From the NCBI RefSeq assembly GCF_000516985.1, contig NW_006917096.1, forward strand, positions 3,829,606-3,893,605: 64,000 nt of DNA. The letters are read 5' to 3'. The notes under the pieces were generated by a model that was not told the origin of the DNA, did no database searches, and saw only the letters and a list, made by a program, of their open reading frames with translations. This DNA comes from Pestalotiopsis fici W106-1. Lineage: Eukaryota; Ascomycota; Sordariomycetes; Amphisphaeriales; Sporocadaceae. Of this stretch, positions 23,258-34,099 are shown piece by piece (the first letter of the stretch is position 1; each line of letters starts with the position of its first letter). Position numbers and translations under genes: made by a program.

Positions 23258-24679
23258 ATGAGACGCTCCTCGACCGTCTGCGCGCTCGGCGTACTTTGCC
23301 GGTCTGCAGTCGCCATTCTCGTCGCCACGGATTCGCCATGCGGGACCAAGTGCGGCAATGTTCTCAGTTCAACGTCAACTTCGGATCTTGTTTGTAAAGA
23401 CACAGACTACTCTACATCAACCGGTGTGGTCTGGCAATTATGTCTTAATTGTGAATCGACCAGCTCGTATTATACGCAGACTGGTGCAACAAACTATACG
23501 GATTTGCAGTCAATGCTCTGTATGTACTGTCGCATGCCCCATATGCTATACCGCTGACGAGTCCTCTTGTCGGCAGACAATATACGCTTTGCTACCTCTA
23601 GCTGTGTCTTCGGCAACAGCAGTGTTTCTCTTGGTAGCAATCCATGTACTACCAGGTCAGTTACCCGTATACGGAGTCGCTACTATCACTGGGCTAACCT
23701 GCTCTCAGTCATGCCTGCGGGCCGCTACAGGACGCCCTCCAGTACGAGGGGCTCGCCTCAAACGTTACAGCGTATGGATATTGCAGTTACTGGAGCGCTG
23801 ACCAGGTGGACGACTGCAACAGCTGCTTGAGTGCTATGGAATACGGCCATCAGTTCATGAATTGTAGGTTCACGCGAGCACGTCTCTACTGGCAGTAATT
23901 AACCAACGGCAGATGTTAATATCCTCGATGGCGCCTGTAAGATGCAGCCGGCAGATGGCTCAACTTTGGCCATCAACGGCAACATATTCTCGACTGATAC
24001 TGTCTCGGTCACCACACCAACTCCCACGGCAGCAGTCTCGTCTTCGGGACCATCTGGCCCTCTCAGTCTTGGAGGAATCGTCGGTGTAGCCATTGGTGGG
24101 GTGGCTTTTATTCTTGCTGTGCTGGGCTTCTGTATCGTGATGAATGGCAAGCGCAAGAGGCGAGCCTTTCTACGCCGGAGAGACGAGCAGATGAGGCAGT
24201 GGCCGAATCCGGGTGGCACGGGCGAAATGTTGTTCGAGACACCTATCAGCCAACGGCCGCTACGTAGTTGGGATGAGTCGCCCATCAGCACGACAAACGA
24301 CGCTGCCTATCCTCGATACTTCTCACCGTATAGCTCGCAGTTCAACAGTCCAGTCAGTGCCGTCGACGGGCACAATCAGCAGTGGCCGAGCGCCGCCGCT
24401 GCAACCGCCTCACAGAACATTGGTGTTGCCATCAGCCCCGATGGCAATCAGTCTCATTACTCATGGTCTGACAAGAAGGGCAAAGACAGGCTGCAAGAGA
24501 GTGAAAACTATGAAATGCAAGAGGGAATACACAGTGGGGGAGGTATGAACGAATTCTATACACCCCCGGCGCCGCCACCGCAGGCTCCCGTCCTCAGTCA
24601 TCCAGGCTATGGGAGACACGGTCCCGAGCTACCTCGGTCATTGACTGAAGAGGACTTTCGTTCGGGAAGGGCAATGTAG
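23258..24679 (+). CDS. 12-cysteine single-pass membrane protein, paralogue 2
   Basis: Four exons, 23258-23519, 23577-23655, 23709-23863 and 23913-24679, give 420 residues. The ectodomain has the same 12 cysteines as its two paralogues: SPCGTKC, LVC, CLNC, SSCVFG, NPC, HACG, GYC, CNSC and GAC. The helix LGGIVGVAIGGVAFILAVLG (about residues 218-237) is followed by basic GKRKRR. The cytoplasmic tail of about 175 residues is Ser/Tyr/Pro-rich, with a PPAPPPQAP stretch. The predicted signal sequence is weaker (ALGVLCRSAVAILVA, with an Arg inside) than in the others. Introns 1 and 3 fall at the same positions and phase as the two introns of paralogue 1; the middle phase-2 intron is private. No upstream in-frame ATG exists, which fixes the start. 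Function is unknown. Confidence 0.83.
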
Positions 24680-25553
24680 TTATCTGCAAAGCCCCCGGCC
24701 CGGTAGTCGCTTTTCTTTGTTTTTGAGATTTATTTGTTTTCAGCATGGAGTTGCGGTACAACCTCCAGGTTGGGAGATAAGAGGCGAAACTGTTATCAGG
24801 TAGTTTGTCTCGGTGAGAAAGACACTATAGTTGGGGGTTAGACGACGCAGATGACGGCAGGGAGACAAGGAAAGCATGGTCTTTCAAAGCTCGACGACTA
24901 ATAGCAAAGTATGTATATGTAGATAATGAGTATGTTTCCTTGATCTTGACCCTACTGTACAAGAAAGATGGGAGCTACTATCGTGAATAGAATTCAGATA
25001 GATGGGATCAAGATATCATTGATACTTTGATAGGATTGAGACGACTCTTTAGTCTTCAAGTGCCCTTTGTAATCGTACAAGGCGTCGCCTGTGAACATGG
25101 GAATTGCATAGAATATTATGGCAGGCCAATGATTGGGTCTTGTGTGGATATGAGAGTGAGGGAGGCAGACCAAATGAATGGCGCGGCCATAAGACACGGG
25201 ATAATCACAGTCAAGACTCAAGCCAAAACTTATCGTTATCTAACGACGTTTATCGGTATCGCCTATCGATGGCCGGGCTGCTGTGGCTGGGGCCGTTGCT
25301 GTAATCGTTTATTTTTTTCCATGCAGGTTGTGGCGGGAGAGCTTTTTAGACTTGAGCGCGAGGCCTTTTGATTGGTCACAATTAGCGGCGGTCCATTCTG
25401 CTTGCTCCCCACACTGTCCCTCGAAAATTTTTGGAGCTTCAATTGATTCCAGCATAATTTTTTTTTTCCTACCTCGAGGTGCGTCTTTGTCGGGTCGAAT
25501 CCTGCTGTCGAGCAACTTTTTCACAAACGCATCACCAACCCGCGACGGCAACA
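24680..25553. other. Intergenic and Cbf5 promoter
   Basis: No gene seen. T-rich and pyrimidine-rich tracts occur at 25309-25322 and 25460-25470, close before the Cbf5 start, as in many ribosome-biogenesis gene leaders. Confidence 0.5.
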
Positions 25554-27229
25554 ATGGCTGCCACCGAGAACTTTGTGATCAAGCCGGAGGCTACCACTCC
25601 AGCTATTGACTGGAGCCAGACCCCGCTGCTGCTGCGCAACTATGACAAGTGTAAGTGATTTATTTTGATTCCTTTGTTCATTGCTCGACTCAATGCTCGA
25701 TTCATCTTGGTTTGCCGCGAGCGCCGCTCTCGGTGTCTGCGCACTCGCATCAGACAGAGTCCAGAGACCAGAGGCTGACGATGACATGCTCCAGTGCTCG
25801 TCCGAACTGGTCACTTCACCCCCATTGACCATGGCTGCTCGCCCATGAACCGCGACCTCAAGTCGTACATCAGCTCCGGTATCATCAACCTGGACAAGCC
25901 CTCCAACCCCTCCAGTCACGAAGTTGTCGCCTGGGTCAAGAGAATTCTCCGTGTTGAAAAGACTGGTCACTCGGGTACCCTCGATCCCAAGGTCACCGGT
26001 TGTTTGATTGTCTGTATCGACCGTGCCACCCGCCTTGTCAAGTCCCAACAAGGTGCTGGAAAGGAGTATGTTGCCGTCATTCGGCTCCACGACAAGTTGC
26101 CCGGCGGCCAGGCTCAATTCGCCCGTGCCCTCGAGACCTTGACCGGTGCCCTCTTCCAGCGCCCTCCTCTGATTTCCGCCGTCAAGCGTCAACTGCGTAT
26201 CCGTACCATTCACGAGAGCAAATTGATTGAGTTTGACAACGACCGTCACCTCGGTGTCTTCTGGGTCAGCTGTGAGGCTGGAACCTATATCCGAACCCTC
26301 TGCGTTCACTTGGGTCTCCTGCTCGGTGTTGGTGGACACATGCAGGAACTGCGCCGTGTGCGCAGTGGTGCCATGGACGAGACAAAGGATCTCGTCACCC
26401 TGCACGATGTCTTGGATGCCCAGTACATGCTCGACAACCAGCGCAACGAGGCCTATCTCAGAAAGATCATTCAGCCCCTCGAGACTCTGCTCGTGGGCTA
26501 CAAGCGGATTGTTGTGAAGGACAGCACTGTCAATGCTATCTGCTACGGTGCCAAACTCATGCTCCCAGGTCTACTTAGATATGGTAAGCCATCGTCCACC
26601 CTATTCACTCTATCGGCGATTGCCTGTGCTGGTCCCTTGAATCGACACTAACAAGACTTATTTTTACAGAGGCCAACATTGATGTGCACGAGGAAGTCGT
26701 TCTGATCACAACCAAGGGTGAGGCTATTGCCATCGGTATCGCTCAGATGAGCACTGTTGAGATGAGCACATGCGACCACGGTGTCGTTGCCAAGGTGAAG
26801 CGATGCATCATGGAGCGCGACCTGTACCCGAGACGCTGGGGACTCGGTCCCACTGCCGGAGAGAAGAAGAAGCTCAAGGCTTCAGGCAAGCTGGACAAGT
26901 TTGGTCGACCCAACGAGGCAACTCCTGCAACTTGGACCGCATCCTACAAGGACTACGGCGCCCCTGCTGGCGAGACCACAGAGACTGCTCCTGCTGCCGA
27001 CGTGACCATGTCGGAAGCACCTGCTGCCGCCGCCCAGGCCCCCATCCCTGCTGCAGACAGCGAGGACAAGAGCACCGCGGATGATGACAAGAAGAAGCGC
27101 AAGAAGCACGACGGCGAGACTGCCGAGGAGAAGGCTGAGCGCAAGCGGTTGAAGGCCGAGAAGAAGGCGGCAAAGAAGGCCAAGCGTGCTTCAATGGCAT
27201 CGGCAGCCGACTCGGATGATTCTGATTAA
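25554..27229 (+). CDS. cbf5: Cbf5/dyskerin, H/ACA snoRNP pseudouridine synthase
   Basis: Exons 25554-25650, 25795-26583 and 26670-27229 give 481 residues. It is the catalytic subunit of H/ACA snoRNPs in the nucleolus, isomerising uridine to pseudouridine in rRNA. The TruB-type motif [14 protein letters not shown] contains the catalytic Asp96; [37 protein letters not shown] and [16 protein letters not shown] are family signatures. The PUA domain follows ([27 protein letters not shown]). The tail from about residue 400 is Ala/Glu/Lys-rich, with KKKRKKHD and [15 protein letters not shown], the usual lysine-rich nucleolar tail. All joins keep frame. A 294-codon open frame lies antisense to exon 2 and is a shadow. 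Confidence 0.97.
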
Positions 27230-29496
27230 GAAGGAGATTCATTCATCATCTCGGCACTAAGAACACATCAAGTTTTCAAAGTCACTCTTGGCGCTTTGGT
27301 TAAAAAGGCTTGTTGATGCTGTTGGCACACGATGGCTATACTCGGCTTCCTTGTCTGCATGTTTCTCTCAAAGTCCACGGCGTTTCGTTTCGCTGTAATG
27401 TACGGTACATTCCCCAGGGTCATGGAAAAAGGCGTTCGGATAAATTGTTTGGCGGTTCTGTTAGATCATGAAAGGTGGGCTGATTCCACCAAAGTTCACA
27501 AAATGCTCAATAGGCTTGTAGGTAGTAGTACAGCAAGTAATGGTACTGCAAGCATTTGATGATCAAGACTTGAGGCAAGGTAGTGCGTGCCGCTCTGCTA
27601 CTTTTGCCATCTTGTGACGTCAATGATGGCACTCGATCCATGAGCACCTTGGTTGCCAAAGACATCATGAGGAGAATGAACGCGATTCGTGGGCAAAGTC
27701 ACCTGCGCCATGAATGACATGTTATAAGATTGAACCTGTGCTCTATTGCGTGTGATATTGTCAAAGACGAAAAGATAGTCTTGTGCATCTACAGTAGAGC
27801 CGAGCCGAATGGTTTGTCCTTATGTCATCAGCTTGTCCACAAGGTACATGCCGTTATCTACTATTAATACTGACGCGGCGGATGTTCCCGCTAGGCACTA
27901 ACACCAAAAAAAAAAAGGAAGAGAAGCTGTTCTGCTGGCCATCAATGGGTGGGCGGATCATTCCGCTTTGACTGAAGCCCTATTTTGTGTTTCAGATGAT
28001 GGTGACTCTGCCTCTTTTTTTTTTTCCCTCAGTGCTTCCCTTGCCCCAAAGAGACTGGCAAAGACTGGTTCCCTGTAATAATACATAGACAGTCGCGTGG
28101 CTCGGAATAGACGGACCCTTGGGAATCCTTGGGTGGCCAATATAGTTTCGACTAGTTGGGTTTAGTTTTTGAATCATCCGAGCTTGGAAATAATCAGGCC
28201 GTTTCAAAACACGACATTGGGCAAAAGCTCATCATGCCCTTTTCCTTCACAACAACATATAGTGCACTTGTAGTATTGTTGGTTTCTTGTTGGAGAGAGG
28301 GGAGGGGGGGGTGTCCTGGTTTCAGAAGACTCGACCGCACACGTGTGTTGATCCACTATGTCAAAGGGGTCTCACTCAATCCTGTATGTACAGAGTGCCA
28401 AAAGACTCAATTAGGAGCACCGAGGAGTGCGCGTCCGGTAGTCTGATCGTCTATGTCTCCAGCATGATTTGTGCCAAGCTGCGACCAGAAAAGGGCACGG
28501 GCGATGGAGAGGCAGTGACAGTCATGGCAGTCATGGCAACCAATGCAGAGCTGCCTTCAGTCTATTGGTTCAGTTGAGCGACCAGGTTTTATTATCCATT
28601 TTTCTAACACGGCATTTCGATGAACAAATGGTTCCAGACACGGACAACAGAGTCTCTAGCTAGCAAGGACAAAGTAATTCAGATAGAGAGGTACCTTTGA
28701 GATGGAGCAACACACACATGTGGCCCCTTGATTGTCCCTGCTGTGAGTTCGGTTTACAGCCTCTTGATGCCTACCTACTACCCCACTAATGCATTTTTCA
28801 CATGAATTTCCACATTGCGATCAGACGCCATACCATAGGCTGTGTGTGTATGCCTCGTGTGCGAGTTGCTGTGCAGTCTGTTCAATGTCTAGTGCAAGTA
28901 GGTAGTTACCTAGTTACGCAACCCACCAACCAGCTAGGCTATTTAAAAATCAACGCTGCCAACCTAAAAGGTATGCTCCGCTATATCGACCACTTCAGGG
29001 CAATGATGACATTTTACCGCCGTCTATTGTCCCGACCGTGCCGTCCATGGAACAGCTTATCACATGTGCGAAAACAAGAAGAAAAAAGATATTGGAAGTA
29101 GAGAATGAAAATAATGATTGATTCATATGCCAATTGTGCCACGGGATAAATGCAAATTTAAATTGTACCTGAATTATCGACATCTTTTTCTGCACACTTT
29201 GCGGCACAGATCTGGGCTTTGCAGCATGGCAAAAATGGACCCCATATCAATGCCAATGTCAATGCCAATGCAATCCCCCCATTAGTATTATCATTATTAT
29301 TAGCCCAATCCCCTTCTGCCAACTATCTACATAGTAGGTACCTTTTTATTCACTCTGCACCCCCACAATCCAATTGTGTCTCAAGTAGCTAGTCATCATG
29401 CAAGTATTTTTTTTTCCTCATGTCCATGCCTCTGTCCCTTCTGACATGGACTTGTTCCCCATCTGCATAATAGGCCAGGGGAGAAAAGGCAATGAC

Positions 29497-29528
29497 GGAG
29501 GAGGAGGAAGAAGAAGAAGAAGAAGAGA
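29497..29528. repeat. GGA/GAA trinucleotide microsatellite
   Basis: Purine-only run GGAGGAGGAGG then AAGAAGAAGAAG, directly visible. Confidence 0.85.
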
Positions 29529-30030
29529 CTTTTTCACTATTCTCGACATCCATCTTTGGTCTCCGAGGCTAGGGACTACTACTGCTACTACTACTAACAG
29601 TATCACACACACACACATACATACTCTCACACAAGAGACCAAAGTACACTACTTTTTGCCTATAAGGATTGACTTGACATGCTGAGTACTTGGGTAGATA
29701 ATAATCTCGGATCCGAATGCTTGTAATGACAACCGCGCACCCCGAATAGGCTGTGTAATGCCGTCAGACAAATCCTTCGACCTGCCGATCAAAACTGGTT
29801 CACCTGGCTCACCCACAAGACTATTGACTTCCTTTGTTGAACATAGCGTTTCGCTCCGACCACGCCGTGGGTCGTGACATTGCTCATTTACAAACACTGG
29901 CAAAATGGGAGGAGAAGCAAAAGGATGACTCTCAACGGCAATCTCCCCACAGCCACTGACTGACCCAGCATGGTATAGATTGCATGTACGCATATGTAAG
30001 TATGCGTGTCGTGTAGAGCTCAATTCTGAT

Positions 30031-30090
30031 CATCCCCATCATCATCATCACCACCAATACCATCATCGTCGTCATTGTCATCGTCATTGC
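30031..30090. repeat. CAT/CAC trinucleotide-rich stretch
   Basis: Imperfect ATC/CAC/GTC trinucleotide repeats, for example CATCATCATCATCACCACC near 30038-30055. Confidence 0.75.
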
Positions 30091-30379
30091 TTGGAGTCTT
30101 TGACACCCTTTCGGCATTTCCCCCCCAGGCTACTGCGTAGGTCTGCACTACTACTGCTGTTTACCTACTGTACCTACCCTAGTACTCAGTCTACCATACC
30201 ATTGTCATCGGGGTGTTTTTTTTTTTTTCCATCTCTCTTCCTTTACTCGCAGATCAGGGTCTCCCTTCTGGCCACCCCGAGCACATGTTGGCCCGAACAA
30301 GAATCGGATCCGCGTGCTGCTCCTGGGCTAACACGCGACACAAGAATGCGATACTCAAAGCCCCATCCTTTGGACACCT

Positions 30380-30396
30380 CCCCCCCCCCCCCCCCC
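30380..30396. repeat. Poly-C homopolymer (17 C)
   Basis: Directly visible C17; its length may be unreliable in the assembly. Confidence 0.8.
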
Positions 30397-31205
30397 TCTC
30401 TTCAGCTCCACTATCCCTGATCAAGAGAAGTGCATTCCTGGATGTAGTGAAGCACATCTTGTCTTATCCTGACTGGGGCCCTCCTGCCGGTGGGGCCTTT
30501 GCGTCTTCTCGAACTTCGTTCAGCCCTGCCCAGAAGAAGAACCGACTTGGGCCTATAGAACCACCAGGTAGATCGACTTAATTGGGGCCCATCACTAGTC
30601 TCGTGGGTTTGCGCCACGTCCAATGCAAACCATATATGCATCAAGTAGTTTGGAGAGACAATCTCCCATCCGGCTTCCGGTCGACTGACCATACTAGTCT
30701 GACCTCTTGTGTGTGGTCTCTTCTCTCGATACTGGTCCGTCATCAGGGGCTGTGAGCCTCTCGATCGGGCGCGAGCCATGTCTGCTATTTAAACCAGTCG
30801 TTCTCCTCGTTTGTCCGAGTTAGTAGTCCATCCACTGGCTCTATCGGTCTCGGCTGTTTCTATTCACTTGCTGCAGAGACAATATCTGCCGTGGTAGACG
30901 TGTTCCATTATACCCTATATTATACCAAAAATTTGCAAGGAAGCCTCTTCATATTGGCCTCATTGCCTACTCTTACTTGAAGAATATATTACCCTTTAAC
31001 CCCTCCCCCCCCCTATACGATTGCTTCTATGATATACTTATCCCCATCTTAATCACCCCTCGATTTTATTCATTTTTAATTCAATTCCACCCCCGGACAT
31101 TCACCAGGGCACAACAGTCTGTGTGGCTCATCCTAGGATATATCCATCTCCATGCTGTCGTCATAACAAAGACGAGGTTCAAATCCGGGCCAAGACATTG
31201 TCACA

Positions 31206-31214
31206 TATAAAATA
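31206..31214 (+). promoter_or_regulatory. TATA-like box of the GH43 gene
   Basis: TATAAAATA lies 42-50 bases upstream of the ATG at 31256 and is followed by a CA repeat. That is very close to the start codon, so it may sit within the leader; it is the best core-promoter match I noticed. Confidence 0.35.
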
Positions 31215-31220
31215 CCCATA

Positions 31221-31240
31221 CACACACACACACACACACA
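31221..31240. repeat. (CA)10 dinucleotide repeat
   Basis: Ten CA units directly between the TATA-like sequence and the GH43 ATG, directly visible. Confidence 0.9.
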
Positions 31241-31255
31241 TCAATATATCTCACC

Positions 31256-32263
31256 ATGAGGATAGTCTCATCATATATTCTGGCCTCGGGGCTACTTGTA
31301 TCAGCTGCCCTTGCTGCTCCATTCGACTTCAGACGTCACCTAATCAAGCGCGCGGGCTCACCGGAGATGGAGAAGGACTTCCCGGATCCTTCCATCATGC
31401 AAGATTCGGACGGTCAGTGGTATGCCTTTGCGACAGCCGGCAACGGCAAGCAAGTGCAGGTTGCGAAGGCGTCGGCCGCCAGTGGACCGTGGACATACCT
31501 TGATCAGGACGCACTACCTCATGCTGGGTCATGGACGACGAGCAAGAACACATGGGCTCCAGACGTTCGTCTTCTGGATGACGGAACATATGTCATGTAC
31601 TATTCCGGAGAAGTGAAGAGCGATACAAGATTCCACTGCATCGGAGTTGCGACAGCAAAGACTGTGTTGGGCCCCTATAAAGCGGCTGACACGCCGTTCG
31701 ACTGCGACCTCAGCATTGGTGGCTCCATTGACCCATCAGGCTTCAAAGACGAGGACGGGAAGCGCTATGTCGTGTACAAAATCGACGGCAACAGCATTGG
31801 CCACGGGGGATCCTGTGGCAACGAGGTTGCGCCGATTGTCCCGACGCCCATCTTGATACAGCAGGTTGATGAGGACGGAGTCACCAAGATTGGGACCACG
31901 ACTCAGATCTTGGACCGTAGCGACGCCGACGGCCCGCTGGTCGAGGCGCCCGCCATCCTCCGGGACAGCGATGGTCTGTATGTTTTATTTTACAGCTCTG
32001 GGTGCTTTACGGAATCGACCTACAATGTCAATTACGCCACGGCACCAACCGTGCTGGGGCCGTATACCAAGAGCTCGACGCCACTGATCAAGACCGATGA
32101 TTCGTTTGGACTCACGGCCCCGGGCGGTGCGACTCCAACAGTGGTCGGCAGCGCTATAGTATTTCACGCCAACTGCAACGAGGGCCGTTGTCTGTTTGAA
32201 AACAAGATAGGTATATCGGACAAGAAGGTTGTACTGGATGGTGTGGATGGCATTGGGTCTTGA
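31256..32263 (+). CDS. Secreted glycoside hydrolase family 43 protein
   Basis: Single exon, 335 residues. A signal peptide (ILASGLLVSAALA, cleavage after about Ala20) is followed by a short propeptide ending in Lys-Arg (residues 31-32), a Kex2-type site, so the mature enzyme may begin at AGSPEMEKD. The five-bladed propeller fold of GH43 is indicated by FPDPSIMQD with the putative base Asp44, by GGSIDPSGF with Asp159, and by LVEAPAIL with the putative acid Glu230; TWAPDV near 99-104 is also typical. GH43 enzymes act on arabinan, arabinoxylan or xylan side chains; an exo-arabinanase or arabinofuranosidase is likely but substrate cannot be read from the sequence. It is plausibly involved in plant cell-wall use. 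No neighbouring carbohydrate-active genes form a cluster with it. Confidence 0.88.
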   Translation: MRIVSSYILASGLLVSAALAAPFDFRRHLIKRAGSPEMEKDFPDPSIMQDSDGQWYAFATAGNGKQVQVAKASAASGPWTYLDQDALPHAGSWTTSKNTWAPDVRLLDDGTYVMYYSGEVKSDTRFHCIGVATAKTVLGPYKAADTPFDCDLSIGGSIDPSGFKDEDGKRYVVYKIDGNSIGHGGSCGNEVAPIVPTPILIQQVDEDGVTKIGTTTQILDRSDADGPLVEAPAILRDSDGLYVLFYSSGCFTESTYNVNYATAPTVLGPYTKSSTPLIKTDDSFGLTAPGGATPTVVGSAIVFHANCNEGRCLFENKIGISDKKVVLDGVDGIGS

Positions 32264-34099
32264 AAGATTTGTGACGGCCATGTTTCTTGGGTTTCATCGC
32301 ATGGCGTTGAGGATGGGTCTTTGGGTTGGGTTAGGGAGGGGCTATTGGTATACCTTATTCAGTAATAAGTCTCAACTCTAGAGTGCTCGAATCGCTACGC
32401 ACCTGGACTCGGACAACATTTCAGTTTTGAAACAACAATGACAGAATATAATGATATCATTACTGTATTCCATGTTCTGCCATTTTGAACTGACACAAGC
32501 ATCAAAGCTAACCTGGGTCAATGGCACTGAGCATAGTCTAGATGCCACCAACATAAATCACGGCATCTTGAGGTTCCAAGTAAGTAGGTACCTTGGGTAT
32601 TATTTCAGTGCAAGCATATATTCACATCTGGCTCGTGAACTTGTAAACTCAATCCATACAAGCATATGATCACCTCGCAGACTGCAGAGTTTATACATAT
32701 CTCAATGATCTTTCGTTGCTTTGGGGTAGCTCTCGGTTCCGGCAGAATATAGCCGCTTATCTCGTCTTGGCATGCCTCTGGCAGCCAAGAGAACCTGGCC
32801 AATCACGCACAAGGTTGCCCCAAGGTGATTCGTGAGTGGATCTGAGAATAAATAAATAAGCGCCCACTGCTTCATGCACACTGCAGCTCTTGTGCCATCA
32901 CATTTTGTGCACTGACAACTGACTGACTTTGTTGGTTGTCGACTAGAACTCATTCACTTCAATCGCAGACAGACAATTCTTGAATGCCATTGAACCACTG
33001 GCAAGGTGGTTGGTTAATGCCTACTACCGTTGTTCCGGTCAAGCAATGGCAGCATCCAAATCCACAAAGCTTACCCAGGTAGCTATAACATGCACAACTG
33101 TATACCTCCTCCCTGTGTCGGTCTGTGAACTGGATCGTTTTTCTCTGGGAGGAGGAACAGGAACAAGGCGACTCTCTCCAAGAGCGCCAAAGACCACGCC
33201 TGACTGTCCACCTGTCATGACCAGCCAAGCACAAAGCATGAGCCTTTGGTATGATCTTTGGGGGGAGTTTATTTCATTTCATCTGTCAGTTGCTGCTATT
33301 GTGAGAGGCAAGCACATCTCTTCCAGCACTCTTCCACACTCTGCAAGCTTTTGTGGATTTATTAGCTTCAGGTCATCAAGCGCTGATCACACCGCTGACT
33401 ACGAACCAGCCCATGAACAACAGGGTCCTTGGGGGCCGTCTTGGGCGCTTGTATAGTAGCAGTGTGGGTTGCAGGAATGCTCTGATTGGCTGTTTTCATC
33501 AATTTCTCGCCTATCCAGTAAAAATGTGCAATACCGTTGCTGCATCCGCGCTACCGGTACGGACATGCTGCCCTTTTGGGCTGTGATAGTTGCCCTCATC
33601 CCCTGCTGCACCATGTAGCCGTGCGTTCTACCGGAAAATCGATCAATAGTCTGAAGGCAAAAGTTGACCTTGAGCTCGAGAATGTCACCACCCTATCCAA
33701 CGTGTGCAGCCAACAACTGACGACGCATAGGTAAGAGCCGCGCTTCGATGCACACACTAGACTCAAATGTCCATCGTCTCACTCACACGGTAGTGTATCG
33801 CTTCATGGGTATATACCTCGTTCCATCCCAATGCGCCGTCCATGAATCCACGTTCCCCAAGTCATTGGTTTTGTTGAATTCATGCTCTTGTGTGCAGTCA
33901 TTCCTTTCGTCAAATTTGTACTTTCTACAGGTCATTCATCCTGCGTCGAACTTCAGCTGGCTGACAGTTTCGTTTCTCCGTCTATACTATTCTAATTATC
34001 TCCTCGTCTGTTACTATTGCTGAGCAGCCCCCGGCGCCTGTACACTCTTTACCAATTCACCTCGAGACAACCTGACATAATATATACCCTCCGGCAAAG
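32264..34099. other. 1.8-kb gene-poor region
   Basis: No supported gene. Open frames at 32959-33239 (-) and 32980-33456 (+) overlap each other and carry no family motif. TAGGTACC motifs occur near 32585. The last 200 bases are a T/C-rich leader. Confidence 0.45.

Larger units (their letters stand above)
27230..31255. other. 4-kb gene-poor, simple-sequence-rich region
   Basis: The largest gene-free stretch here. It holds a GGA/GAA run (29497-29528), short CTA/CTC and CA runs near 29575-29632, CAT/CAC runs (30031-30090), T-runs, and a 17-C homopolymer (30380-30396). None of its open frames has recognisable features. The right end is the GH43 promoter. Confidence 0.5.

Noticed and set aside
25521..26405. 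294-codon open frame on the minus strand
   Set aside because: It lies antisense to Cbf5 exon 2, which is unmistakable; codon bias of the sense gene explains the open frame, and the antisense translation is low-complexity.
31170..31195. GAGGTTCAAATCCGGGCC, T-arm-like sequence of a tRNA
   Set aside because: The flanking bases do not pair as a T-stem and no other tRNA arms are present.
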